DNA of 64,000 bases, taken from the NCBI RefSeq assembly GCF_029227915.1, contig NC_079880.1:5024001-5088000 (forward strand), in the 5' to 3' direction. The notes beneath the pieces were generated by a model, which saw nothing but the letters and a program-made list of their open reading frames with translations, was not told where the DNA came from and did no database searches. The translations under genes and the position numbers were made by a program. This DNA is from Hydractinia symbiolongicarpus (lineage: Eukaryota; Cnidaria; Hydrozoa; Anthoathecata; Hydractiniidae). Shown here piece by piece: positions 9,604 to 21,996 of this stretch (positions are counted from its first letter, which is position 1; each line of letters starts with the position of its first letter).

Positions 9604-10119
9604 ACATTTTTAAAAACTACACGTCTCATGCGTTTTAGTGGTGAAAAGATAATTTAAAAAATCGTTTTGGAAATGAGTTTACTCACAGGGTACTTTCTTT
9701 GTATACATTCGACTATACGGGCCAACCCCGGGATTTACTGGAAATCGCGGGTTTTCGTTTGCTGGCGATTAAACCACGTTCATTAGGCGTCTCATCAAAA
9801 ATGAAAACATTTCTGAAAACTACAAGTCTCATGCGTTTTAGTGGTAAAAAAATATTTTAAAAAATCGTTCAGGAAATGAGTTTACTCACAGGGTACTTTC
9901 TTTGTATACATTCGACTACACTGGCCAAGCCCGGGATTTACGGGAAATCGCGGGATTTCGTTTGCTGGCGATTAAACCTCTTTCATCAACCGTCTCATCA
10001 AAAATGAAAACATTTTTGAAAACTTCAAGTCTCATGCGTTTTAGTGGTGAAAAAAAAAATTAAAAAATCGTTCGGGAAATGAGTTTACTTCCTGGGTACT
10101 TTCTTTGTATACATTCGAC
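9604..10119 (+). repeat. Mixed class A monomers
   Basis: About 2.5 monomers of the CCAACCCCGGGATTTACTGG and CATCAACCG types. The rare CTACACGTCTC at 9621 recurs at 10230 (609 bp, three monomers) and at 12056. A private TACACTGGCC occurs near 9917, and a private TTTACGGGCC near 10119. No gene-like signal. Confidence 0.75.
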
Positions 10120-11945
10120 TTTACGGGCCAACCCCGGGATTTACTGGAAATCGCGGGTTTTCGTTTGCTGGCGATTAAACCACGTTCATTAAGCGTCTCA
10201 TCAAAAATGAAAACATTTTTAAAAACTACACGTCTCATGCGTTTTAGTGGTGAAAAGATAATTTAAAAAATCGTTTTGGAAATGAGTTTACTCACAGGGT
10301 ACTTTCTTTGTATACATTCGACTATACGGGCCAACCCCGGGATTTACTGGAAATCGCGGGTTTTCGTTTGCTGGCGATTAAACCACGTTCATTAAGCGTC
10401 TCATCAAAAATGAAAACATTTCTGAAAACTACAAGTCTCATGCGTTTTAGTGGTAAAAAAATAATTTAAAAAATCGTTCGGGAAATGAGTTTACTCACAG
10501 GGTACTTTCTTTGTATACATTCGACTACACGGGCCAAGCCCGGGATTTACGGGAAATCGCGGGATTTCGTTTGCTGGCGATTAAACTTCTTTCATCAACC
10601 GTCTCATCAAAAATGAAAACATTTTTGAAAACTTCAAGTCTCATGCGTTTTAGTGGTGAAAAAAAAAATTAAAAAATCGTTCGGGAAATGAGTTTACTCC
10701 CTGGGTACTTTCTTTGTATACATTCGACTATACGGGCCAAGCCCGGGATTTACGGGAAATCGCGGGATTTCGTTTGCCGGCGATTAAACCTCTTTTAATA
10801 AGCGTCTCATCAAAAATGAAAACATTTTTGAAAACTACCAGTCTCATGCGTTTTAGTGGTGAAAAAATAATTTAAAAAATCGTTCGGGAAATGAGTTTAC
10901 TCCCTGGGTACTTTCTTTGTATACTTTGGACTATACGGGCCAAGCCCGGGATTTACGGGAAATCGCGGGATTTCGTTTGCCGGCGATTAAACCTCTTTTA
11001 ATAAGCGTCTCATCAAAAATGAAAACATTTTTGAAAACTACCAGTCTCATGCCTTTTAGTGGTGAAAAAAAAATTTAAAAAATCGTTCGGGAAATGAGTT
11101 TACTCCCTGGGTACTTTCTTTGTATACATTCGACTATACGGGCCAAGCCCGGGATTTACGGGAAATCGCGGGATTTCGTTTGCCGGCGATTAAACCTCTT
11201 TTAATAAGGGTCTCATCAAAAATGAAAACACTTTTGAAAACTACCAGTCTCATGCGTTTTAGTGGTGAAAAAATAATTTAAAAAATCGTTCGGGAAATGA
11301 GTTTACTCCCTGGGTACTTTCTTTGTATACTTTGGACTATACGGGCCGAGTCCGGGGTTTACGGGAAATCGCGGATTTTCGTTTGAGGGCGATTAAATTT
11401 CTTTTATTCAGCGTCTCATCAAAAATGAAAACATTTTTGAAAACTACAAGTCTCATGCGTTTTAGTGGTGAAAAAAAAAATTAAAAAATCGTTCGGGAAA
11501 TGAGTTTACTCCCTGGGTACTTTCTTTGTATACATTCGACTATACGGCCAAGCCCCGGATTTACAGGAAAGCGCAGGATTTCGTTTGCCGGCGAATAAAC
11601 CTCTTTCATTAAGCGTCTCATCAAAAATGAAAACATTTTTGAAAACTTCAAGTCTCATGCGTTTTAGTGGTGAAAAAAAAAATTAAAAAATCGTTCGGGA
11701 AATGGGTTTACTCCCTGGGTACTTTCTTTGTATACTTTTGACTATACGGGCCGAGTCCGGGATTTACGGGTAATCGCAGGTTTTCGTTTGCCGGCGATTA
11801 AACTGCTTTTATTCAGCGTCTCATCAAAAATGAAAACATTTTTGAAAACTACAAGTCTCATGCGTTTTAGTGGTGAAAAGATAATTTAAAAAATCGCTTT
11901 GGAAATGAGTTTACTCACAGGGTACTTTCTTTGTATACATTCGAC
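10120..11945 (+). repeat. 9-mer HOR copy 1 (1826 bp)
   Basis: Nine monomers matching 11946-13704 at an offset of 1826 bp, checked at four landmarks: CTACACGTCTC (10230/12056), GTATACTTTGGACTATACGGGCC (about 10920/12746), GTTTGAGGGCGATT, and the two-base-shorter TATACGGCCAAGCC with CAGGAAAGCGCAGG (11541/13367). Private changes here include ATAAGGGTCTC, ACACTTTTG and ATTAAATTTC. Confidence 0.9.
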
Positions 11946-13704
11946 TATACGGGCCAACCCCGGGATTTACTGGAAATCGCGGGTTTTCGTTTGCTGGCGA
12001 TTAAACCACGTTCATTAAGCGTCTCATCAAAAATGAAAACATTTTTAAAAACTACACGTCTCATGCGTTTTAGTGGTGAAAAGATAATTTAAAAAATCGT
12101 TTTGGAAATGAGTTTACTCACAGGGTACTTTCTTTGTATACATTCGACTATACGGGCCAACCCCGGGATTTACTGGAAATCGCGGGTTTTCGTTTGCTGG
12201 CGATTAAACCACGTTCATTAAGCGTCTCATCAAAAATGAAAACATTTCTGAAAACTACAAGTCTCATGCGTTTTAGTGGTAAAAAAATAATTTAAAAAAT
12301 CGTTCGGGAAATGAGTTTACTCACAGGTTACTTTCTTTGTATACATTCGACTACACGGGCCAAGCCCGGGATTTACGGGAAATCGCGGGATTTCGTTTGC
12401 TGGCGATTAAACTTCTTTCATCAACCGTCTCATCAAAAATGAAAACATTTTTGAAAACTTCAAGTCTCATGCGTTTTAGTGGTGAAAAAAAAAATTAAGA
12501 AATCGTTCGGGAAATGAGTTTACTCCCTGGGTACTTTCTTTGTATACATTCGACTATACGGGCCAAGCCCGGGATTTACGGGAAATTGCGGGATTTCGTT
12601 TGCCGGCGATTAAACCTCTTTTAATAAGCGTCTCATCAAAAATGAAAACATTTTTGAAAACTACCAGTCTCATGCGTTTTAGTGGTGAAAAAATAATTTA
12701 AAAAATCGTTCGGGAAATGAGTTTACTCCCTGGGTACTTTCTTTGTATACTTTGGACTATACGGGCCAAGCCCGGGATTTACGGGAAATCGCGGGATTTC
12801 GTTTGCCGGCGATTAAACCTCTTTTAATAAGCGTCTCATCAAAAATGAAAACATTTTTGAAAACTACCAGTCTCATGCGTTTTAGTGGTGAAAAAAAAAA
12901 TTAAAAAATCGTTCGGAAAATGAGTTTACTCCCTGGGTACTTTCTTTGTATACATTCGACTATACGGGCCAAGCCCGGGATTTACGGGAAATCGCGGGAT
13001 TTCGTTTGCCGGCGATTAAACCTCTTTTAATAAGCGTCTCATCAAAAATGAAAACATTTTTGAAAACTACCAGTCTCATGCGTTTTAGTGGTGAAAAACT
13101 AATTTAAAAAATCGTTCGGGAAATGAGTTTACTCCCTGGGTACTTTCTTTGTATACTTTGGACTATACGGGCCGAGTCCGGGGTTTACGGGAAATCGCGG
13201 ATTTTCGTTTGAGGGCGATTAAACTTCTTTTATTCAGCGTCTCATCAAAAATGAAAACATTTTTGAAAACTACAAGTCTCATGCGTTTTAGTGGTGAAAA
13301 AAAAAATTAAAAAATCGTTCGGGAAATGAGTTTACTCCCTGGGTACTTTCTTTGTATACATTCGACTATACGGCCAAGCCCCGGATTTACAGGAAAGCGC
13401 AGGATTTCGTTTGCCGGCGAATAAACCTCTTTCATTAAGCGTCTCATCAAAAATGAAAACATTTTTGAAAACTTCAAGTCTCATGCGTTTTAGTGGTGAA
13501 AAAAAAAATTAAAAAATCGTTCGGGAAATGGGTTTACTCCCTGGGTACTTTCTTTGTATACTTTTGACTATACGGGCCGAGTCCGGGATTTACGGGTAAT
13601 CGCAGGTTTTCGTTTGCCGGCGATTAAACTGCTTTTATTCAGCGTCTCATCAAAAATGAAAACATTTTTGAAAACTACAAGTCTCATGCGTTTTAGTGGT
13701 GAAA
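11946..13704 (+). repeat. 9-mer HOR copy 2
   Basis: Tandem partner of 10120-11945 and nearly complete (1759 of 1826 bp). Homology ends just after the GCTTTTATTCAG monomer: copy 1 continues GTGAAAAGATAATT, whereas this copy continues GTGAAAAAATAATT and enters the next domain. Single-base differences include ACAGGTTACTTTC near 12328 and AATTAAGAAATCG near 12493. Confidence 0.88.
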
Positions 13705-13871
13705 AAATAATTTAAAAAATCGTTCGGGAAATGAGTTTACTCCCTGGGTACTTTCTTTGTATACTTTTGACTATACGGGCCAAGCCGGGATTTACGGGAA
13801 ATCGCGGGTTTTCGTTTGCCGGCGATTAAACTTCTTTTATTCAGCGTTTCATCAAAAATGAAAACATTTTT

Positions 13872-15292
13872 AAAAACTACAAGTCTCATGCGTTTTAGTG
13901 GTAAAGAAAATAATATAAAAAATCGTTCGGGAAATGAGTTTACTCCCTGGGTACTTTCTTTGTATACTTTTGACTTTACGGGTCGAGTCCGGGGTTTACG
14001 GGAATTGGCGGGTTTTCGTTTGCCGTCGATTAATCTTCTTTTATTCAGCGTCTCATCAAAAATGAAAACATTTTTAAAAACTACAAGTCTCATGCGTTTT
14101 AGTGGTGAAAAGATAATTTAAAAAATCGTTTTGGAAATGAGTTTACTCACAGGGTACTTTCTTTGTATACATTCGACTATACGGGCCAAGCCCCGGATTT
14201 ACGGGAAAACGCGGGATTTCGTTTGCCGGCGATTAAACCTCTTTCATTAAGCGTCTCATCAAAAATGAAAACATTTTTGAAAATTACAAGTCTCATGCGT
14301 TTTAGTGGTGAAAAAAAAAATTAAAAAATCGTTTGGGAAATGAGTTTACTCACAGGGTACTTTCTTTGTATACATTCGACTGCACGGCCAAGCCCGGGAT
14401 TTACGGGAAATCGCGGGATTTCGTTTGCTGGCGATTAAACTTCCTTCATCAACCGTCTCATCAAAAATGAAAACATTTTTGAAAACTTCAAGTCTCATGC
14501 GTTTTAGTGGTGAAAAAAAAAATTAAAAAATCGTTTGGGAAATGAGTTTACTCACAGGGTACTTTCTTTGTATACATTCGACTGCACGGGCCAATCCCGG
14601 GATTTACGGGAAATCGCGGGATTTCGTTTGCTGGCGAATAAACTTCTTTCATCAACCGTCTCATCAAAAATGAAAACATTTTTGAAAACTTCAAGTCTCA
14701 TGCGTTTTAGTGGTGTAAAAAAAAATTAAAAAATCGTTCGGGAAATAAGATTACTCCCTGGGTACTTTCTTTGTATACATTCGACTATACGGGCCAAGCC
14801 CGGGATTTACGGGAAATCGCGGGATTTCGTTTGCCGGCGATTAAACCTCTTTCAATAAGCGTCTCATCAAAAATGAAAACATTTTTGAAAACTACAAGTC
14901 TCATGCGTTTTAGTGGTGAAAAAATAATTTAAAAAATCGTTCGGGAAATGAGTTTACTCCCTGGGTACTTCCTTTGTATACTTTGGACTATACGGGCCGA
15001 GTCCGGGATTTACGGGAAATCGCGGATTTTCGTTTGAGGGCGATTAAACTTCTTTTATTCAGCGTCTCATCAAAAATGAAAACATTTTTGAAAACTACAA
15101 GTCTCATGCGTTTTAGTGGTGTAAAAAAAAATTAAAAAATCGTTCGGGAAATAAGTTTACTCCCTGGGTACTTTCTTTGTATACATTCGACTATACGGGC
15201 CAAGCCCGGGATTTACGGGAAATCGCGGAATTTCGTTTGCCGGCGATTAAACCTCTTTTAATAAGCGTCTCATCAAAAATGAAAACATTTTT
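13872..15292 (+). repeat. 7-mer HOR copy 1 (1421 bp)
   Basis: Seven monomers matching 15293-16720 at 1421 bp offset. Landmarks are the monomer with GTAAAGAAAATAATATAAAA, GACTTTACGGGTCG, GGGAATTGGCGGG and GATTAATCTTC; the rare AAATTACAAG (14281/15702); GACTGCACGGCC; and the GATTACTCCC monomer. I saw no clear difference between the copies by eye, which suggests a very recent duplication. Confidence 0.9.
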
Positions 15293-16720
15293 GAAAACTA
15301 CAAGTCTCATGCGTTTTAGTGGTAAAGAAAATAATATAAAAAATCGTTCGGGAAATGAGTTTACTCCCTGGGTACTTTCTTTGTATACTTTTGACTTTAC
15401 GGGTCGAGTCCGGGGTTTACGGGAATTGGCGGGTTTTCGTTTGCCGTCGATTAATCTTCTTTTATTCAGCGTCTCATCAAAAATGAAAACATTTTTAAAA
15501 ACTACAAGTCTCATGCGTTTTAGTGGTGAAAAGATAATTTAAAAAATCGTTTTGGAAATGAGTTTACTCACAGGGTACTTTCTTTGTATACATTCGACTA
15601 TACGGGCCAAGCCCCGGATTTACGGGAAAACGCGGGATTTCGTTTGCCGGCGATTAAACCTCTTTCATTAAGCGTCTCATCAAAAATGAAAACATTTTTG
15701 AAAATTACAAGTCTCATGCGTTTTAGTGGTGAAAAAAAAAATTAAAAAATCGTTTGGGAAATGAGTTTACTCACAGGGTACTTTCTTTGTATACATTCGA
15801 CTGCACGGCCAAGCCCGGGATTTACGGGAAATCGCGGGATTTCGTTTGCTGGCGATTAAACTTCCTTCATCAACCGTCTCATCAAAAATGAAAACATTTT
15901 TGAAAACTTCAAGTCTCATGCGTTTTAGTGGTGAAAAAAAAAATTAAAAAATCGTTTGGGAAATGAGTTTACTCACAGGGTACTTTCTTTGTATACATTC
16001 GACTGCACGGGCCAATCCCGGGATTTACGGGAAATCGCGGGATTTCGTTTGCTGGCGAATAAACTTCTTTCATCAACCGTCTCATCAAAAATGAAAACAT
16101 TTTTGAAAACTTCAAGTCTCATGCGTTTTAGTGGTGTAAAAAAAAATTAAAAAATCGTTCGGGAAATAAGATTACTCCCTGGGTACTTTCTTTGTATACA
16201 TTCGACTATACGGGCCAAGCCCGGGATTTACGGGAAATCGCGGGATTTCGTTTGCCGGCGATTAAACCTCTTTCAATAAGCGTCTCATCAAAAATGAAAA
16301 CATTTTTGAAAACTACAAGTCTCATGCGTTTTAGTGGTGAAAAAATAATTTAAAAAATCGTTCGGGAAATGAGTTTACTCCCTGGGTACTTCCTTTGTAT
16401 ACTTTGGACTATACGGGCCGAGTCCGGGATTTACGGGAAATCGCGGATTTTCGTTTGAGGGCGATTAAACTTCTTTTATTCAGCGTCTCATCAAAAATGA
16501 AAACATTTTTGAAAACTACAAGTCTCATGCGTTTTAGTGGTGTAAAAAAAAATTAAAAAATCGTTCGGGAAATAAGTTTACTCCCTGGGTACTTTCTTTG
16601 TATACATTCGACTATACGGGCCAAGCCCGGGATTTACGGGAAATCGCGGAATTTCGTTTGCCGGCGATTAAACCTCTTTTAATAAGCGTCTCATCAAAAA
16701 TAAAAACATTTTTGAAAACT
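14490..16720 (+). repeat. 5276 bp superrepeat, copy 1
   Basis: About eleven monomers matching 19766-21996 at an offset of 5276 bp (26 x 203 minus 2). Examples are AAATTACAAG at 15702/20978 and the CCAATCCCGGG monomer at 14535/19811. It overlaps the two 1421 bp 7-mer copies, so the superrepeat is layered on the 7-mer. Confidence 0.83.
15293..16720 (+). repeat. 7-mer HOR copy 2
   Basis: Tandem partner of 13872-15292. Near 16700 it has AAAAATAAAAACATT, losing one base of the AT-rich dyad (G to A). At about 16713 it departs from copy 1 with CTACCAGTCTC, followed by a CCGAGTGCGGGG monomer that copy 1 lacks. Confidence 0.88.
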
Positions 16721-19700
16721 ACCAGTCTCATGCGTTTTAGTGGTGAAAAAATAATTTAAAAAATCGTTCGGGAAATGAGTTTACTCCCTGGGTACTTTCT
16801 TTGTATACTTTGGACTATACGGGCCGAGTGCGGGGTTTACGGGAAATCGCGGATTTTCGTTTGAGGGCGATTAAACTTCTTTTATTCCGCGTCTCATCAA
16901 AAATGAAAACATTTTTGAAAACTACAAGTCTCATGCGTTTTAGTGGTGAAAAAAAAAATTAAAAAATCGTTCGGGAAATGAGTTTACTCCCTGGGTACTT
17001 TCTTTGTATACATTCGACTGCACGGCCAAGCCCGGGATTTACGGGAAATCGCGGGATTTCGTTTGCTGGCGATTAAACTTCCTTCATCAACCGTCTCATC
17101 AAAAATGAAAACATTTTTGAAAACTTCAAGTCTCATGCGTTTTAGTGGTGAAAAAAAAAATTAAAAAATCGTTTGGGAAATGAGTTTACTCACAGGGTAC
17201 TTTCTTTGTATACATTCGACTGCACGGGCCAATCCCGGGATTTACGGGAAATCGCGGGATTTCGTTTGCTGGCGAATAAACTTCTTTCATCAACCGTCTC
17301 ATCAAAAATGAAAACATTTTTGAAAACTTCAAGTCTCATGCGTTTTAGTGGTGTAAAAAAAAATTAAAAAATCGTTCGGGAAATAAGATTACTCCCTGGG
17401 TACTTTCTTTGTATACATTCGACTATACGGGCCAAGCCCGGGATTTACGGGAAATCGCGGGATTTCGTTTGCCGGCGATTAAACCTCTTTCAATAAGCGT
17501 CTCATCAAAAATGAAAACATTTTTGAAAACTACAAGTCTCATGCGTTTTAGTGGTGAAAAAATAATTTAAAAAATCGTTCGGGAAATGAGTTTACTCCCT
17601 GGGTACTTCCTTTGTATACTTTGGACTATACGGGCCGAGTCCGGGATTTACGAGAAATCGCGGATTTTCGTTTGAGGGCGATTAAACTTCTTTTATTCAG
17701 CGTCTCATCAAAAATGAAAACATTTTTGAAAACTACAAGTCTCATGCGTTTTAGTGGTGTAAAAAAAAATTAAAAAATCGTTCGGGAAATAAGTTTACTC
17801 CCTGGGTACTTTCTTTGTATACATTCGACTATACGGGCCAAGCCCGGGATTTACGGGAAATCGCGGAATTTCGTTTGCCGGCGATTAAACCTCTTTTAAT
17901 AAGCGTCTCATCAAAAATGAAAACATTTTTGAAAACTACCAGTCTCATGCGTTTTAGTGGTGAAAAAATAATTTAAAAAATCGTTCGGGAAATGAGTTTA
18001 CTCCCTGGGTACTTTCTTTGTATACTTTGGACTATACGGGCCGAGTGCGGGGTTTACGGGAAATCGCGGATTTTCGTTTGAGGGCGATTAAACTTCTTTT
18101 ATTCCGCGTCTCATCAAAAATGAAAACATTTTTGAAAACTACAAGTCTCATGCGTTTTAGTGGTGAAAAAAAAAATTAAAAAATCGTTCGGGAAATGAGT
18201 TTACTCCCTGGGTACTTTCTTTGTATACATTCGACTATACGGCCAAGCCCCGGATTTACAGGAAAGCGCAGGATTTCGTTTGCCGGCGAATAAACCTCTT
18301 TCATTAAGCGTCTCATCAAAAATGAAAACATTTTTGAAAACTTCAAGTCTCATGCGTTTTAGTGGTGAAAAAAAAAATTAAAAAATCGTTCGGGAAATGG
18401 GTTTACTCCCTGGGTACTTTCTTTGTATACTTTTGACTATACGGGCCGAGTCCGGGATTTACGGGTAATCGCAGGTTTTCGTTTGCCGGCGATTAAACTG
18501 CTTTTATTCAGCGTCTCATCAAAAATGAAAACATTTTTGAAAACTACAAGTCTCATGCGTTTTAGTGGTGAAAAAAAATATTAAAAAATCGTTTGGGAAA
18601 TGAGTTTACTCACAGGGTACTTTCTTTGTATACATTCGACTGCACGGGCCAATCCCGGGATTTACGGGAAATCGCGGGATTTCGTTTGCTGGCGAATAAA
18701 CTTCTTTCATCAACCGTCTCATCAAAAATGAAAACATTTTTGAAAACTTCAAGTCTCATGCGTTTTAGTGGTGTAAAAAAAAATTAAAAAATCGTTCGGG
18801 AAATAAGATTACTCCCTGGGTACTTTCTTTGTATACATTCGACTATACGGGCCAAGCCCGGGATTTACGGGAAATCGCGGGATTTCGTTTGCCGGCGATT
18901 AAACCTCTTTCAATAAGCGTCTCATCAAAAATGAAAACATTTTTGAAAACTACAAGTCTCATGCGTTTTAGTGGTGAAAAAATAATTTAAAAAATCGTTC
19001 GGGAAATGAGTTTACTCCCTGGGTACTTCCTTTGTATACTTTGGACTATACGGGCCGAGTCCGGGATTTACGGGAAATCGCGGATTTTCGTTTGAGGGCG
19101 ATTAAACTTCTTTTATTCAGCGTCTCATCAAAAATGAAAACATTTTTGAAAACTACAAGTCTCATGCGTTTTAGTGGTGTAAAAAAAAATTAAAAAATCG
19201 TTCGGGAAATAAGTTTACTCCCTGGGTACTTTCTTTGTATACATTCGACTATACGGGCCAAGCCCGGGATTTACGGGAAATCGCGGAATTTCGTTTGCCG
19301 GCGATTAAACCTCTTTTAATAAGCGTCTCATCAAAAATGAAAACATTTTTGAAAACTACCAGTCTCATGCGTTTTAGTGGTGAAAAAATAATTTAAAAAA
19401 TCGTTCGGGAAATGAGTTTACTCCCTGGGTACTTTCTTTGTATACTTTGGACTATACGGGCCGAGTGCGGGGTTTACGGGAAATCGCGGATTTTCGTTTG
19501 AGGGCGATTAAACTTCTTTTATTCCGCGTCTCATCAAAAATGAAAACATTTTTGAAAACTACAAGTCTCATGCGTTTTAGTGGTGAAAAAAAAAATTAAA
19601 AAATCGTTCGGGAAATGAGTTTACTCCCTGGGTACTTTCTTTGTATACTTTTGACTATACGGGCCGAGTCCGGGATTTACGGGTAATCGCAGGTTTTCGT

Positions 19701-19765
19701 TTGCCGGCGATTAAACTGCTTTTATTCAGCGTCTCATCAAAAATGAAAACATTTTTGAAAACTAC
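16721..19765 (+). repeat. Alternating 6-mer and 7-mer HORs
   Basis: The monomer with CACGGGCCAATCCCGGG recurs near 14535, 15956, 17173, 18593, 19811 and 21232. The steps are 1421, 1217, 1420, 1218 and 1421 bp, so blocks of seven and six monomers alternate. The CCGAGTGCGGGG monomer near 16825 recurs near 18042, 19460 and 22100. A two-monomer piece at about 18220-18590 matches about 13350-13700 and is absent from the neighbouring block at 19.6 kb. Confidence 0.85.
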
Positions 19766-21996
19766 AAGTCTCATGCGTTTTAGTGGTGAAAAAAAATATT
19801 AAAAAATCGTTTGGGAAATGAGTTTACTCACAGGGTACTTTCTTTGTATACATTCGACTGCACGGGCCAATCCCGGGATTTACGGGAAATCGCGGGATTT
19901 CGTTTGCTGGCGAATAAACTTCTTTCATCAACCGTCTCATCAAAAATGAAAACATTTTTGAAAACTTCAAGTCTCATGCGTTTTAGTGGTGTAAAAAAAA
20001 ATTAAAAAATCGTTCGGGAAATAAGATTACTCCCTGGGTACTTTCTTTGTATACATTCGACTATACGGGCCAAGCCCGGGATTTACGGGAAATCGCGGGA
20101 TTTCGTTTGCCGGCGATTAAACCTCTTTCAATAAGCGTCTCATCAAAAATGAAAACATTTTTGAAAACTACAAGTCTCATGCGTTTTAGTGGTGAAAAAA
20201 TAATTTAAAAAATCGTTCGGGAAATGAGTTTACTCCCTGGGTACTTCCTTTGTATACTTTGGACTATACGGGCCGAGTCCGGGATTTACGGGAAATCGCG
20301 GATTTTCGTTTGAGGGCGATTAAACTTCTTTTATTCAGCGTCTCATCAAAAATGAAAACATTTTTGAAAACTACAAGTCTCATGCGTTTTAGTGGTGTAA
20401 AAAAAAATTAAAAAATCGTTCGGGAAATAAGTTTACTCCCTGGGTACTTTCTTTGTATACATTCGACTATACGGGCCAAGCCCGGGATTTACGGGAAATC
20501 GCGGAATTTCGTTTGCCGGCGATTAAACCTCTTTTAATAAGCGTCTCATCAAAAATGAAAACATTTTTAAAAACTACAAGTCTCATGCGTTTTAGTGGTA
20601 AAGAAAATAATATAAAAAATCGTTCGGGAAATGAGTTTACTCCCTGGGTACTTTCTTTGTATACTTTTGACTTTACGGGTCGAGTCCGGGGTTTACGGGA
20701 ATTGGCGGGTTTTCGTTTGCCGTCGATTAATCTTCTTTTATTCAGCGTCTCATCAAAAATGAAAACATTTTTAAAAACTACAAGTCTCATGCGTTTTAGT
20801 GGTGAAAAGATAATTTAAAAAATCGTTTTGGAAATGAGTTTACTCACAGGGTACTTTCTTTGTATACATTCGACTATACGGGCCAAGCCCCGGATTTACG
20901 GGAAAACGCGGGATTTCGTTTGCCGGCGATTAAACCTCTTTCATTAAGCGTCTCATCAAAAATGAAAACATTTTTGAAAATTACAAGTCTCATGCGTTTT
21001 AGTGGTGAAAAAAAAAATTAAAAAATCGTTTGGGAAATGAGTTTACTCACAGGGTACTTTCTTTGTATACATTCGACTGCACGGCCAAGCCCGGGATTTA
21101 CGGGAAATCGCGGGATTTCGTTTGCTGGCGATTAAACTTCCTTCATCAACCGTCTCATCAAAAATGAAAACATTTTTGAAAACTTCAAGTCTCATGCGTT
21201 TTAGTGGTGAAAAAAAAAATTAAAAAATCGTTTGGGAAATGAGTTTACTCACAGGGTACTTTCTTTGTATACATTCGACTGCACGGGCCAATCCCGGGAT
21301 TTACGGGAAATCGCGGGATTTCGTTTGCTGGCGAATAAACTTCTTTCATCAACCGTCTCATCAAAAATGAAAACATTTTTGAAAACTTCAAGTCTCATGC
21401 GTTTTAGTGGTGTAAAAAAAAATTAAAAAATCGTTCGGGAAATAAGATTACTCCCTGGGTACTTTCTTTGTATACATTCGACTATACGGGCCAAGCCCGG
21501 GATTTACGGGAAATCGCGGGATTTCGTTTGCCGGCGATTAAACCTCTTTCAATAAGCGTCTCATCAAAAATGAAAACATTTTTGAAAACTACAAGTCTCA
21601 TGCGTTTTAGTGGTGAAAAAATAATTTAAAAAATCGTTCGGGAAATGAGTTTACTCCCTGGGTACTTCCTTTGTATACTTTGGACTATACGGGCCGAGTC
21701 CGGGATTTACGGGAAATCGCGGATTTTCGTTTGAGGGCGATTAAACTTCTTTTATTCAGCGTCTCATCAAAAATGAAAACATTTTTGAAAACTACAAGTC
21801 TCATGCGTTTTAGTGGTGTAAAAAAAAATTAAAAAATCGTTCGGGAAATAAGTTTACTCCCTGGGTACTTTCTTTGTATACATTCGACTATACGGGCCAA
21901 GCCCGGGATTTACGGGAAATCGCGGAATTTCGTTTGCCGGCGATTAAACCTCTTTTAATAAGCGTCTCATCAAAAATGAAAACATTTTTAAAAACT
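19766..21996 (+). repeat. 5276 bp superrepeat, copy 2
   Basis: Partner of 14490-16720. Its last monomer joins TTTTTAAAAACTACCAGTC (near 21984) to the CCGAGTGCGGGG monomer as at 16.7 kb, but carries AAAAATTATTTAAA. Its right edge overlaps the start of the 29-mer block. Confidence 0.83.

Noticed and set aside
13737-14093. Reverse-strand open frames starting with ATG (for example 13737-14093, 15191-15514, 43199-43414)
   Set aside because: They lie over the same DNA as the forward open frames and are reverse translations of the satellite. Frames open on both strands reflect base composition and few stop triplets, not coding.
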